A stretch of DNA of 64,000 nt from Deltaproteobacteria bacterium (GCA_026388695.1 JAPLJH010000092.1:1-64000); one strand, 5' to 3'. Numbered from the stretch's first letter, positions 47,968 to 58,185 are shown. Notes: generated by a model not told the origin, from the sequence alone. Program-made: numbers and translations.

Positions 47968-48189
47968 TCACACCCACCAGATCTGCCGCTTGGCCGGGTT
48001 GCCGTTTTTCTCAAAGACATCGCCTGACTCTTTGAGCACCACGTCAAGCTCCTCAACGGTGAAATGATAGCCGTCTTCCGCAGCCAGAACGACAAACTCC
48101 TCTCGGGTACCAGGGACATCATATTTGGCCCGCACATGTTTATCTCCGCCGCCGGCAACCAGCAATGCCTCTACGTCTTTTCTCGCCAT
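47968..48189 (-). CDS. Nif11-domain-like small protein
   Basis: TREEFVVLAAEDGYHFTVEELDVVLKESGD resembles Nif11 (PEEFVALAAExGYxFTxEEL). Confidence 0.75.
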   Translation of the reverse strand: MARKDVEALLVAGGGDKHVRAKYDVPGTREEFVVLAAEDGYHFTVEELDVVLKESGDVFEKNGNPAKRQIWWV

Positions 48190-48211
48190 GGTCTTTCTCC
48201 TTATAATACAA

Positions 48212-48667
48212 TCAATTAATAACAGAGGTCATAATTCGCGACTGAACTTCCAAGGCAAGTTTGAGCATGCCGCCTATCTGCCCCATGGTCGGGGGGGTGA
48301 TGGAATAGCTCTCTACATCGCAGATATCCTGAAATCCATCCCAAGCCTTAAGCGCTTCCCCAAGACCCGCCAGTTCGCCGGGCAGAAACTCATCAATGGC
48401 TTCCACCAAATCGTGCATGGTGTGGTTGTATGGCAGCTTGCCGTTTTTCATGAGCAAAGCCATGATCAGTTTTTCAATGGCCATGGCCACCAAATTATAC
48501 AGAATCGCTGTGGTGAAGGCTTCTTTCCTCTGAGTATAGGCATTGTTGGCCGTGGCCAGGAACTGATTGCCCTCCTCAAGAAAATCTTGCCATCCCTTGA
48601 TGGCTTCGCTTTTGACCTCGGGAAACCCTGCCAGGGTAACAACCGGTTTCTTCCCTGATTCTTTCAT
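48212..48667 (-). CDS. HEPN-like domain protein in nif operon
   Basis: QRKEAFTTAILYNLVAMAIEKLIMALLMKNGKLPYNHTMHDLVEAIDEFLP. Confidence 0.6.
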   Translation of the reverse strand: MKESGKKPVVTLAGFPEVKSEAIKGWQDFLEEGNQFLATANNAYTQRKEAFTTAILYNLVAMAIEKLIMALLMKNGKLPYNHTMHDLVEAIDEFLPGELAGLGEALKAWDGFQDICDVESYSITPPTMGQIGGMLKLALEVQSRIMTSVIN

Positions 48668-48683
48668 GGTTCTCCCTCCTTGC

Positions 48684-49133
48684 TTATAGTCGTCTGCGCT
48701 GGCAGATAAGCTCGGTGGGCTGCCACCCAAGCTTGCGGTAAAATCCCAGAGCCGTTGCATTATTCCGGTCGGCCAGAAGTTGAAGACGCCCGACCTTTCT
48801 GCCCACAGCCCATTGCTCCAGGGCCGTCATCAATTCTCGTCCTATCCCCCTCCCTTGCCATGGTTCGGCAATCACCACATCCTCCACCAACAGAGCAAAA
48901 CCTCCCTCGGCCGTGGAGATGGTGAGTTGCCCGGAACACATACCAATGACCTGTCCCGCTGTCTCGGCAACCAGAATAACCGCTGTCTCGTGGGCCAAAA
49001 GCATTGCAAGCCCCTGGCGCTGCCGGGCTGCATCAAAATCAAAGTCCGCCTCGATGGAAAAAAGGATCTGGAGTAAATCCACCAGGGCAGCAAGATCAGC
49101 AGGCCTGCCGGGTCGTATCACGACTTGTGCCAT
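48684..49133 (-). CDS. GNAT-family N-acetyltransferase
   Basis: LLVEDVVIAEPWQGRGIGRELMTALEQWA...NNATALGFYRKLGWQPTE. Confidence 0.9.
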   Translation of the reverse strand: MAQVVIRPGRPADLAALVDLLQILFSIEADFDFDAARQRQGLAMLLAHETAVILVAETAGQVIGMCSGQLTISTAEGGFALLVEDVVIAEPWQGRGIGRELMTALEQWAVGRKVGRLQLLADRNNATALGFYRKLGWQPTELICQRRRL

Positions 49134-49149
49134 GGCCCGACCTTCCGAC

Positions 49150-49449
49150 CTAGCCACTGAACTCGATACGGATGGCATCCTCTCCCTCCGGGATCAAGGT
49201 GTAGTGCGTTCCGCGGGTAAATTGCATTGCCTGGTTGCACGCGACCTCCTGCAATCTCTCTATATCGCCGTGCACCGTGGCCTCGTCCGCCTCGCTGTTC
49301 ACATGAATCTTGACCTCTTGGTCATTGTCGGTGAACTGGAGCAAAAAGGAATTATGCTCCATAAAAACCAGGTCATCGTAGGCATAGGAGATACCCATCC
49401 CTGCCGCCTCGACAATGGTTTTGACCATCCCCAGGGGGTTTAGGCTCAT
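49150..49449 (-). CDS. Hypothetical nif-operon protein (99 aa)
   Basis: MSLNPLGMVKTIVEAAGMGISYAYDDLVFMEHNSFLLQF...; tightly packed same-strand ORF. Confidence 0.7.
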   Translation of the reverse strand: MSLNPLGMVKTIVEAAGMGISYAYDDLVFMEHNSFLLQFTDNDQEVKIHVNSEADEATVHGDIERLQEVACNQAMQFTRGTHYTLIPEGEDAIRIEFSG

Positions 49450-49513
49450 CTCGTATTCCTCCCTTCTGACAGTTTAAGCAAATCTTCTTTGTCTCCACCC
49501 CACCCAAGCCAGC

Positions 49514-49699
49514 TCATAAATCTTCGGATTTACTGAGGGTGTAGGTGTCCCGCCATCTGGCGCCGCAGGTTGCGCAAAACATGGAGACCTGCACCTGATC
49601 GGTTCCTGTTTTTTCCGGTGGCGCACTCGCCTTAATTGCCTTGGAACCGCATTTAGGACAGTGGCCGCCCTTGGACTCCAGGTATGACTTGAAGGTCAT
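49514..49699 (-). CDS. Small zinc-ribbon protein
   Basis: HCPKCGSKAIKAS...MFCATCGARWRDTYTL. Confidence 0.75.
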   Translation of the reverse strand: MTFKSYLESKGGHCPKCGSKAIKASAPPEKTGTDQVQVSMFCATCGARWRDTYTLSKSEDL

Positions 49700-49710
49700 C
49701 TGTCTCCGCC

Positions 49711-50016
49711 CTATGCGGTGATGAGATAGTCGGCAGCAGGGGCGCCATTCTCTAAGCCGTCAAGGATCGCGTCGATCGCCTCTTCACTGTCCACACCCTT
49801 GAACCACCAGTTCTCCGGCTGGATCACCATGATGGGCCCGGAATCGCATTGTTTGAGACAGGTGGTGGCGCTGATCAGGCAGTCCAGCCCCCGGTCGAGC
49901 ACCTCTTCTTCGATGTATTGCAGAAACCCTTCGGTCTGCTTGTGGCAAATGCCCTTCTTGTCGCCGGCAACCCGGAAACTCTGGCAAACGATGATCTGAC
50001 GCGCTGGTATAGCCAT
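49711..50016 (-). CDS. Thioredoxin-like [2Fe-2S] ferredoxin, nif-associated
   Basis: IIVCQSFRVAGDKKGICHKQ...ISATTCLKQCDSGPIMVIQPENWWF. Confidence 0.88.
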   Translation of the reverse strand: MAIPARQIIVCQSFRVAGDKKGICHKQTEGFLQYIEEEVLDRGLDCLISATTCLKQCDSGPIMVIQPENWWFKGVDSEEAIDAILDGLENGAPAADYLITA

Positions 50017-50050
50017 GGGGATATCTCCTTATTGTGACGAATTCTCTCTT

Positions 50051-51202
50051 TTATTTTTTACACTTCACTTTTTTGCCACCGCCGAACAGCACATCCACCG
50101 TGCCTTCGACATTGTCCTCCAGTAAAAGCACCGTCAGACCGAGGCTAGATAAAATATCCCGCGGCTTTTGCCCCGCACTGGCGGCCATAAGCACAAAACA
50201 ATCAGTTAAAATTTCCGCCACCTGCTGCCAGCGGTTGTCGCCACTGCCGGGCTCGGGAAGATCACGGGTCCCGAGCAGACAGGCGAGGCCGTCTTCCCTT
50301 GGACCATAGATCAGGGCCTTAATGGCCTGACCGAGATGAAGATCTATATCCATGCCGTTGGAGCTAAGCACAGCCACATTGGGCCTGGCCGTGGTCGGCT
50401 TGGGCACGCTTAAGGTTCCTCCATCGGCCGGGGGGATGCTCTCGCCCCGGGGCGACTCTTCCGGCAGGCAAACGACCGGGATGTGTTGACCCGCCTTCTT
50501 TGCCAGAGCCGCCATTGTCTCCACCGAAGGCTGAGGCAGTCTCTCTTCCGTTTTCAGCCATCCCTTCCCTGGCCCTGGCAGCAGACTTATGGAGTCAGCG
50601 CCAAGAGCGTAGGCCTGGCGGGCAATCTCCTCAATTTCGTCTTCATTGATCCCTCCATACACCGTGGTCTGGATGGAGACCGCAATACCTGCCGCTTTGC
50701 AGGCCGCGATTCCCTTGGCCTGCTCCTCGATCAGTATCTCTGCCCCTTCTGCCAGGGGGGTATTCCGTTTGCCCGGTCGAATCCAGGTATAGATTTTCTT
50801 GACTGTCTGCGGAGTAACCGCGTCCAGCAGCAGGGTGACCCTGGCAACTCCGTGTTCGGCCAACAGTGTGGCATGCTCGGCCAGGCCGAGACCCAGGGTG
50901 GTAATGCCCAGGGGCAAATCAGGATAGTGCTCCCGCAACATAGCCAGGATATCCCGGGTCATGGTCACGGTGGCCAGAGGGTCCCCCGGGCCATGGAGAT
51001 CCAGGCCGGCGATATCGCTTCCCTGGGCCAGCAAATCGGCAATCCAGGTAAGCGCTCCCCGGAGGGGCACCGCCTGGGGCAGTTTGTCCTCCCCGCAGAA
51101 ACGAATCCGGGCCGCAGCCTGAGGAGCCACCGGCAGAATAAGCCACTGGGGAATCTTGCCGCCGCACCCTTGCTTGGTCTTGGGAAAATGAACAATAGTC
51201 AT
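50051..51202 (-). CDS. NifB paralogue lacking radical-SAM cysteines, with NifX-like C-terminus
   Basis: LPVAPQAAARIRFCGED aligns to NifB LPVAPNCNIKCNYCDRK; retains GPGDPLATVTMTRDIL; C-term DIDLHLGQAIKALIYG...DCFVLMAASAGQKPRDIL. Confidence 0.85.
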   Translation of the reverse strand: MTIVHFPKTKQGCGGKIPQWLILPVAPQAAARIRFCGEDKLPQAVPLRGALTWIADLLAQGSDIAGLDLHGPGDPLATVTMTRDILAMLREHYPDLPLGITTLGLGLAEHATLLAEHGVARVTLLLDAVTPQTVKKIYTWIRPGKRNTPLAEGAEILIEEQAKGIAACKAAGIAVSIQTTVYGGINEDEIEEIARQAYALGADSISLLPGPGKGWLKTEERLPQPSVETMAALAKKAGQHIPVVCLPEESPRGESIPPADGGTLSVPKPTTARPNVAVLSSNGMDIDLHLGQAIKALIYGPREDGLACLLGTRDLPEPGSGDNRWQQVAEILTDCFVLMAASAGQKPRDILSSLGLTVLLLEDNVEGTVDVLFGGGKKVKCKK

Positions 51203-51282
51203 CCCGGCCTCCGGTGTAAGGGTAGAGGCGCGACGGGGGAATCACTTCCCCCGCCACCGCCATTTCGTACTCATTTCATGAT

Positions 51283-51307
51283 GGGGACAGATTTGAAATC
51301 TGTCCCC
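51283..51307. repeat. Intergenic REP-like palindrome between nifK and nifB-like gene
   Basis: GGGGACAGATT-TGA-AATCTGTCCCC. Confidence 0.85.
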
Positions 51308-51320
51308 CAAGTTTCCCAAC

Positions 51321-52694
51321 CTAAAGGACCAGCTCGAACTTTGATTCGGAATCGTCCCGGTCTTTACGATCGAGCAAAACTCCGAGGATTTTCTCCAGCA
51401 GCCTGAGGCCGCCCTTGTACCCTACGGTGGGGAAATACTGATGCCCCTGCCGATCCAGGATGGGAAACCCCCAGCGCACGTATGGAATGTCCTCGTCCCT
51501 GGCAATATACTTGCAGTAGGTGTTGCCGATGATCAGGTCCACCGGCTCGTTCTTGATCCACTGATGGAGCAGGAACATATCCCCCTGGGCCTTGACGTTG
51601 ACCTCGCAGCCCATGTCCTTGGTGATTTCCTTGATCCTTTTTTCAAACTTCTTGCCAGGAGTACCGGTGACAATATGGATCGGCTTCATATCCATGGAGA
51701 CCAAAAACTCGGTCATGGCAATGAGCTGATCCGGATCACCGACCAGGGCGACTTTTTTGCCGTAGAGATACTGGTGCATGTCCGAAATCATGTCCACCAA
51801 CTGCCCGCGCTCATTGACAATCTCATCAGGGATGCTCACCCCGGCGATGGTCCGCAGGGCATCGATGAAACGGTCCGTGGCCATAAGGCCAAAGGGCATA
51901 TCCAATACGCGGCAAGGAACCTTGTGCTTCTTATCGAGTTCACGAGCCGCGTCGGCCGAACACCATTCACCCAGGGCCAAAGTTCCCTTGGAGTCCCCGG
52001 TGCTTTGCAGCTCGGCCACAGTGGTGCCGCCATCCGGAAACATCTTGTACTCGCCGGAGAGCGGGCCGTTGAGCACGCCGGAGGTGTCCGGAAAAAGGAT
52101 AGTTTTCACCCCGATCATCTGAGTGATCCGCTTGATCTCCTCCATGTCGGCAGGCTCCACCCAGCCGGGGATGATATTGACCTTGCCGTTCTTCTTCCCG
52201 GTCGGCTCAGCCATCCCGGCCATGGCTTTGACCATGTTGGAAAAACCGGTGACATGGGACCCCGCATAGCTCGGGGTGGAGGCACTGATCAAATACCTGC
52301 CCTCGGGAACCTTTCCTTCCGCAGCCGCCTTTTTCTTGATCTGGGGAAGATCGTCGCCGATGGTCTCGGAGAGGCAGGTGGTGTGGATCGCTATCACCAC
52401 AGGGTTATAGACGGTGAAGATGTTATTAATGGCCTGCAGCATATTGGCCTGGCCGCCGAAAACCGAGGCACCCTCTGTAAAAGAGCTGGTGGAAGCGGAG
52501 ACCGGTTCCTTGTAATGCCGGGTCAAGGCGGAGCGGTGATACGCGCAGCAGCCCTGGGAGCCATGGCTGTGCGGCAGGCATCCGTGGATGCCGAGAGCCG
52601 CATACATGGCGCCGATGGGCTGACAGGTCTTGGCCGGATTAATGGTCAAGGCCGTGCGCTCGGTAATTTCTGTGGGTGTATGTCGTAAGAGCAT
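51321..52694 (-). CDS. nifK: Nitrogenase MoFe protein beta chain
   Basis: INPAKTCQPIGAMYAALGIHGCLPHSHGSQGCCAYHRSALTRHYKEPVSASTSSFTEGASVFGG. Confidence 0.97.
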   Translation of the reverse strand: MLLRHTPTEITERTALTINPAKTCQPIGAMYAALGIHGCLPHSHGSQGCCAYHRSALTRHYKEPVSASTSSFTEGASVFGGQANMLQAINNIFTVYNPVVIAIHTTCLSETIGDDLPQIKKKAAAEGKVPEGRYLISASTPSYAGSHVTGFSNMVKAMAGMAEPTGKKNGKVNIIPGWVEPADMEEIKRITQMIGVKTILFPDTSGVLNGPLSGEYKMFPDGGTTVAELQSTGDSKGTLALGEWCSADAARELDKKHKVPCRVLDMPFGLMATDRFIDALRTIAGVSIPDEIVNERGQLVDMISDMHQYLYGKKVALVGDPDQLIAMTEFLVSMDMKPIHIVTGTPGKKFEKRIKEITKDMGCEVNVKAQGDMFLLHQWIKNEPVDLIIGNTYCKYIARDEDIPYVRWGFPILDRQGHQYFPTVGYKGGLRLLEKILGVLLDRKDRDDSESKFELVL

Positions 52695-52747
52695 TGTCGT
52701 ATCCTCTGTTTATTGGGACAGGTTTAAAGTCTGGCCCTTGCCTTTCA

Positions 52748-54388
52748 TTACTCCCAATTATATGAAGCCGATAGCTGGGGGTTCTTCTGCCAGGGAGCCT
52801 TCATGAAGCTCCAGACCTTGGAGTTCACCAAGCGATCTATTTCCTTGTAGAAGTTTATCGCCCCCTGGAAACCGGCATAAGGGCCGCCGGAGTCATAGCT
52901 ATGGAGCTGCTTCATGGGCACACCCAGTTTCTGGATGGAATATTTCTCCTTGATGCCCGCACAAAAAAGATCCGGCTTCATCAATTCGACGAGTTTTTCC
53001 GCCTCGTACTGGTTCAGGTCGTCGATAATCAGCGTGCCCTTGTCCATGTCCGCTGCCAGGCCGTCATACTGCTTGAACTTATAGCCTGCCTTTTCGAGGG
53101 CCTTCATCTCCTTCTCGCTTTTGCGCGGCTTAAAGCGGGTTTCGTCCGCTTCAACCTCAAGCTCTTCAATGTTACGACTGTCTGCATCCAGCTTGATGTT
53201 GGGCAACACCTGGCGGCCCTCGTAATCATCCTCATGCCCGAACTCATAGCCGGCTGAGATGGTTTTCATCTTGAGCTCGTCAAAGAGTTCCTTGTAATGA
53301 TGGGCCCGGGATCCGCCGACAAACATCATGACGGTCTTATTTTCGGTCCGGGGGGTAATCTCGGCCAAAGCCGCCTCCACCTCGGGCATTTCCTCGGCGA
53401 TAACCTTTTCCACCGTATCGATGAGCGCCTTTTCGCCGAAATACTCGGCGATCTTGCGCAGGCTCTTGGCCGTGGCCTTGGCGCCGATAAAGTTTACCTT
53501 GACCCAGGGAATGCCGTATTTGGTCTCCATCATGTCCGCCACATAGTTGATGGAGCGGTGGCACATAACCGCATTGAGATCCGCGGTATGGGAGGAGGCA
53601 AACTGGTCATAGGTCGAGTTGCCGGAGAAGGTCGAGATGCAGGTGATCCCGCATTTCTTGAAGATCCGGTCGATCTCAAAGCCGTCGCCGCCGATGTTGT
53701 ACTCGCCCAAAAGATTGATCTTATACTTGCCCGGCTTTACCTCGTCGTTGAGGCCCACCAGATGCCTAAACACCTGGTTGTTGGCAATGTGATGGCCCGC
53801 GGACTGGCTCACTCCCTTGTACCCTTCGCAGGAGAAGGCGTAGACGTTGCAATCGCCGAATTTCTCCTTCATGTTCTTTGACACGGTGTGGATATCGTCG
53901 CCGATGAGCCCCACCGGACAGGTGGCGAACACGGCGATGGATTTGGGATGAAAGAGGTCATAGGCCTCCTGGATCGCCTGGGCCAGCTTCTTCTCGCCGC
54001 CGAAGATGATGTCCTGCTCCTGCATGTCCGTGGAAAAGCAGTAGTTCATGTAATTTTCCCCGTCCGGACCGGCATCGGTCTGGTTTCTCCGGGTCAGCCA
54101 GGCATAAAAACTACAGCCGATTGGCCCATGCACCAGGTTGACGATATCGCGGGTCGGCCCCATGATAACGCCCTTGCAGCCGGCATAGGTGCAGCCGCGC
54201 ATGGTGATGATTCCGGGAATGGTGCGCACATTTGCGGTGAGCTCCGGGGTCTCGTTCTGCAGGGCCTCGTTGATCATAATCTGCTTGGCGCGTTTACGGC
54301 CTACCTTGGGCGGATACTTCTCAAGGAGTGCCGACTTGACCTCGGCAGGGGCCCACTGCACCAGCTTTTTCTTTGTTGCTGTTGCCAT
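52748..54388 (-). CDS. nifD: Nitrogenase MoFe protein alpha chain
   Basis: MRGCTYAGCKGVIMGPTRDIVNLVHGPIGCSFYAW...CFSTDMQEQDIIFGGEKKL. Confidence 0.98.
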   Translation of the reverse strand: MATATKKKLVQWAPAEVKSALLEKYPPKVGRKRAKQIMINEALQNETPELTANVRTIPGIITMRGCTYAGCKGVIMGPTRDIVNLVHGPIGCSFYAWLTRRNQTDAGPDGENYMNYCFSTDMQEQDIIFGGEKKLAQAIQEAYDLFHPKSIAVFATCPVGLIGDDIHTVSKNMKEKFGDCNVYAFSCEGYKGVSQSAGHHIANNQVFRHLVGLNDEVKPGKYKINLLGEYNIGGDGFEIDRIFKKCGITCISTFSGNSTYDQFASSHTADLNAVMCHRSINYVADMMETKYGIPWVKVNFIGAKATAKSLRKIAEYFGEKALIDTVEKVIAEEMPEVEAALAEITPRTENKTVMMFVGGSRAHHYKELFDELKMKTISAGYEFGHEDDYEGRQVLPNIKLDADSRNIEELEVEADETRFKPRKSEKEMKALEKAGYKFKQYDGLAADMDKGTLIIDDLNQYEAEKLVELMKPDLFCAGIKEKYSIQKLGVPMKQLHSYDSGGPYAGFQGAINFYKEIDRLVNSKVWSFMKAPWQKNPQLSASYNWE

Positions 54389-54399
54389 TGTATTTCTCC

Positions 54400-54774
54400 T
54401 TATGAGATGGATTTAACGCCCGTCTCGCCTGTCCTGACCCGGACCGCATCGGTAAGAGGCAGAATAAAAACCTTGCCATCGCCGGGCATTCCGGTCTGAT
54501 TCGTATTAATAATTGTCTCCACCACGCAGCCCACCATGGAGTCTTCCACCACTGCGGTGATCATCCGTTTCGGGTAGAGCTTGCCTTTTTCACCCAACAA
54601 CGCGGCGGCTTCTTCATACCCCTGGATTGTGCCTTCAAGGACGGCCGGGCTGACAAATCCCACCCCGCGGCCTTGGGCCTCATGGGCAAAGAAGGCGTCC
54701 ACGCCGCAGTCGGTGAGGGCCTGTTTGGTCTGATTCATCATGTTTATGCGCACGATGGCGATGACCTCTTTCAT
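54400..54774 (-). CDS. nifI2: Nitrogen regulatory PII-like NifI2
   Basis: MKEVIAIVRINMMNQTKQALTDCGVDAFFAHEAQGRGVGF...GDGKVFILPLTDAVRVRTGE; between nifH and nifD. Confidence 0.93.
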   Translation of the reverse strand: MKEVIAIVRINMMNQTKQALTDCGVDAFFAHEAQGRGVGFVSPAVLEGTIQGYEEAAALLGEKGKLYPKRMITAVVEDSMVGCVVETIINTNQTGMPGDGKVFILPLTDAVRVRTGETGVKSIS

Positions 54775-55127
54775 GGCGTTACCCCTTCCTTGACATAGTC
54801 GGTCTCCTTGACGCCGGAGCTGATGGTGTAGGACTCCTCCACCTCGGAAACAAAAATCTTGCCATCGCCAAATGCCCCCTTGCCGGCGGAGCGTGCTGTA
54901 TTCATCACGGTCTCGATGAAAAACTCCTTGTCCGAGGGGTTGATAACACTCATCAACATAACCTTGGGCAACTCGTCGTAAGTAACCTCGCCGATCTTGA
55001 TGCCGCGTTGTTTACCGCGGCCTGCGACGGAATACTTTGTTACGGCCGGGTAGCCTGCCTCCATGAGGGCGGCAAGGACCTTGTCTGCTTTTTCCGGCCG
55101 GACAATTGCTCTGATCATAGTCAACAT
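54771..55127 (-). CDS. nifI1: Nitrogen regulatory PII-like NifI1
   Basis: MIRAIVRPEKADKVLAALMEAGYPAVTKYSVAGRGKQRGI...GDGKIFVSEVEESYTISSG. Confidence 0.93.
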   Translation of the reverse strand: MLTMIRAIVRPEKADKVLAALMEAGYPAVTKYSVAGRGKQRGIKIGEVTYDELPKVMLMSVINPSDKEFFIETVMNTARSAGKGAFGDGKIFVSEVEESYTISSGVKETDYVKEGVTP

Positions 55128-55216
55128 GGTTGTTTCTCCATTATTTTTTTAGGTGTGCTGCTGCTGTTGGTTGGTCCCTTGCTGACAGCGGCAAGCGCAA
55201 AGCTGTCAGCTGCCTC

Positions 55217-56104
<888 letters not shown>

Positions 56105-56119
56105 TCACATGCCTTTATC

Positions 56120-56134
56120 GCAAGGGGTGTGCCA
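56120..56134 (-). promoter_or_regulatory. Sigma54 promoter of nifH
   Basis: Minus strand TGGCACACCCCTTGC (TGGCAC-N5-TTGC). Confidence 0.9.
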
Positions 56135-56225
56135 AAGCAGAATCAAACTTCGCAATTTTCGTATAACCATTTAATATTACTTTCTTTATTAAGTACCCCT
56201 GGCACAGGGGTCGCCAGTGCTCCCG

Positions 56226-56257
56226 TTCCCTTTTGTAAGTTTGCCTACAAAAGGGAA
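56226..56257. promoter_or_regulatory. NifA UAS within a 12-bp inverted repeat
   Basis: TTCCCTTTTGTA-N8-TACAAAAGGGAA containing TGT-AAGTTTGCCT-ACA, ~100 bp upstream of the nifH sigma54 box. Confidence 0.85.
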
Positions 56258-56502
56258 GAGCGGAGAGGAGGGAGGTTTTCTACAAAAATGTCACAATGTT
56301 GAAACTGGCGCGCGGGAAGGCGTAGCCTCCATTGGGAGAGGACAAAAAAATTTTCTTTGTAATTTCATGTAATTAAAAATGAGTCCCGTTCGATATGTTA
56401 CATTTTTGAAGTATTGGAACATTTATTGCTACTCCAATACCACAGAAGCTTTCCCCTAAAATTTCACCTTCAACGGATCACGACCAGAGGCGGGCACAGC
56501 GC

Positions 56503-58110
56503 ATGACCAAACCGGACTACCCCACCGAACGCCTTGAGTTACAGGCCCTCTATCAGATAAGCCAGCTCATCGGCTCTGCTCTAGACATCAAAAAAACCCT
56601 GTCCGAGGTATTGCAAATCCTGCATGAGACCCTCCGCATGGAGCGGGCAACCCTTGTCCTCCAGGAAGAAGGCGGCGAACATCTTTCCATTGCCGCCTCA
56701 TACGGCCTCAGCAAAGCGGAGGAAAAACGCGGCATCTACCGGCCAAACGAGGGGATAATTGGGCGCATCTTCCAGAGTGGCTTTCCTTTCGTGGTGCCGG
56801 ATATCCACAGCGAACCGCTTTTTTTGAACCGGACCGGCGCTCGCGCCAATCTCCCCAAAGGAGAAATTTCCTTTATCGGTGTGCCGGTCATGCTGCCGGA
56901 GGGACCGGTGGGCGTTCTTTCCGTGGACAGACTCTTCGGCCAGGAAATCTCCTCTGAGGAAGACATCCGTTTTCTCACCGTGGTCGCCATGCTCATCGCC
57001 CAGTTTCTGCGGTTGCACAAGGCCGTGTCTCATAAACAGCAGGTACTGGTGGAAGAAAATCTGCTGCTCAAGAAAGAGCTGCGCAGCCGCTACAACCAGC
57101 ACAACATCATCGGCCAGTGCAAGCGGATCCAGGACGTGTACAACTACATCGACAAGGTTGCCCCAAGCCGGGCCACCGCGCTGCTCCTGGGCGAATCCGG
57201 CACCGGCAAGGAGCTGGTCGCCCGGGCCATCCACCAGGCCAGCCCGCGCGCAGACAAACCTTTCATAAAGATCAACTGCGCCGCCCTGCCTGAGAATCTT
57301 CTGGAAAGCGAACTGCTCGGCCACGAAAAGGGAGCCTTTACCGGCGCGGCCAATCTCAAAAAAGGGCGATTTGAGCTTGCCGATGGCGGCACCATTTTTC
57401 TCGACGAGGTGGGGGAACTGCCCCTGGCCCTGCAGGCCAAGCTGCTCCGAGTACTACAGGAACAGACGTTCGAGCGGCTGGGCGGCACCCAGACCATCAC
57501 CGTCAATGTCCGGGTCATTGCCGCCACCAACCGCAGCCTGGAAGAGTGCGTTGAGCAGGGAAGTTTTCGCGCGGATCTCTATTACCGCCTCAACGTTGTT
57601 CCTGTTGTCCTGCCTCCACTCAGGGAGCGGCGGGAAGACATTCCCCTGCTCCTCGATCATTTTTTGCAGGAGAGCAACCGTATGAACACCCGAGAAGTGC
57701 ACCTCTCAAGCCCCGTTGTCCAGCTCCTCTGTGGTTACAGCTGGCCGGGCAATGTCCGCGAACTGCAGAACCTCATCGAGCGACTGGTGATCATGGCGGA
57801 CCGCGACACCATTGTTTCCCGAGAGCTGCCAAGCTACATCACCGCAGAACCGGAAATAGCGGACTCAACCGCGCCTTTCTGCCGCATTGCCGCACCGACT
57901 GCCGGACAACCAAAGATGACAAGCGAAACTCTGCCCGAAACAGACAAGCATAAATCTTTAAAGGATATGGAAAAGGAAGAGGTAGTTGCTGCCCTGCGGC
58001 GACACGGATGGGTTCAGGCCCGGGCCGCCCGGGAGTTAGGGCTCACCCAGCGTCAGATGGGCTACCGCATCAAAAAATACGATATCGCCATGCCTGATTT
58101 TTCCCATTGA
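56503..58110 (+). CDS. nifA: Nif-specific sigma54 activator NifA (GAF-AAA+-HTH)
   Basis: GAF N-term; [46 protein letters not shown]. Confidence 0.95.
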   Translation: MTKPDYPTERLELQALYQISQLIGSALDIKKTLSEVLQILHETLRMERATLVLQEEGGEHLSIAASYGLSKAEEKRGIYRPNEGIIGRIFQSGFPFVVPDIHSEPLFLNRTGARANLPKGEISFIGVPVMLPEGPVGVLSVDRLFGQEISSEEDIRFLTVVAMLIAQFLRLHKAVSHKQQVLVEENLLLKKELRSRYNQHNIIGQCKRIQDVYNYIDKVAPSRATALLLGESGTGKELVARAIHQASPRADKPFIKINCAALPENLLESELLGHEKGAFTGAANLKKGRFELADGGTIFLDEVGELPLALQAKLLRVLQEQTFERLGGTQTITVNVRVIAATNRSLEECVEQGSFRADLYYRLNVVPVVLPPLRERREDIPLLLDHFLQESNRMNTREVHLSSPVVQLLCGYSWPGNVRELQNLIERLVIMADRDTIVSRELPSYITAEPEIADSTAPFCRIAAPTAGQPKMTSETLPETDKHKSLKDMEKEEVVAALRRHGWVQARAARELGLTQRQMGYRIKKYDIAMPDFSH

Positions 58111-58115
58111 ACAAA

Positions 58116-58153
58116 AAAGCCAGATTTCCTCTGACAAAAGGAAATCTGGCTTC
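58116..58153. terminator. Bidirectional terminator between nifA and GATase gene
   Basis: AAGCCAGATTTCC...GGAAATCTGGCTT. Confidence 0.88.
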
Positions 58154-58185
58154 ATTTCTTTTGCAACCCCATCCCCGGAACACAA

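Noticed and set aside
54400-55127. NifI1/NifI2 between nifH and nifD as novelty
   Set aside because: This arrangement is well known in archaeal and anaerobic bacterial nif operons
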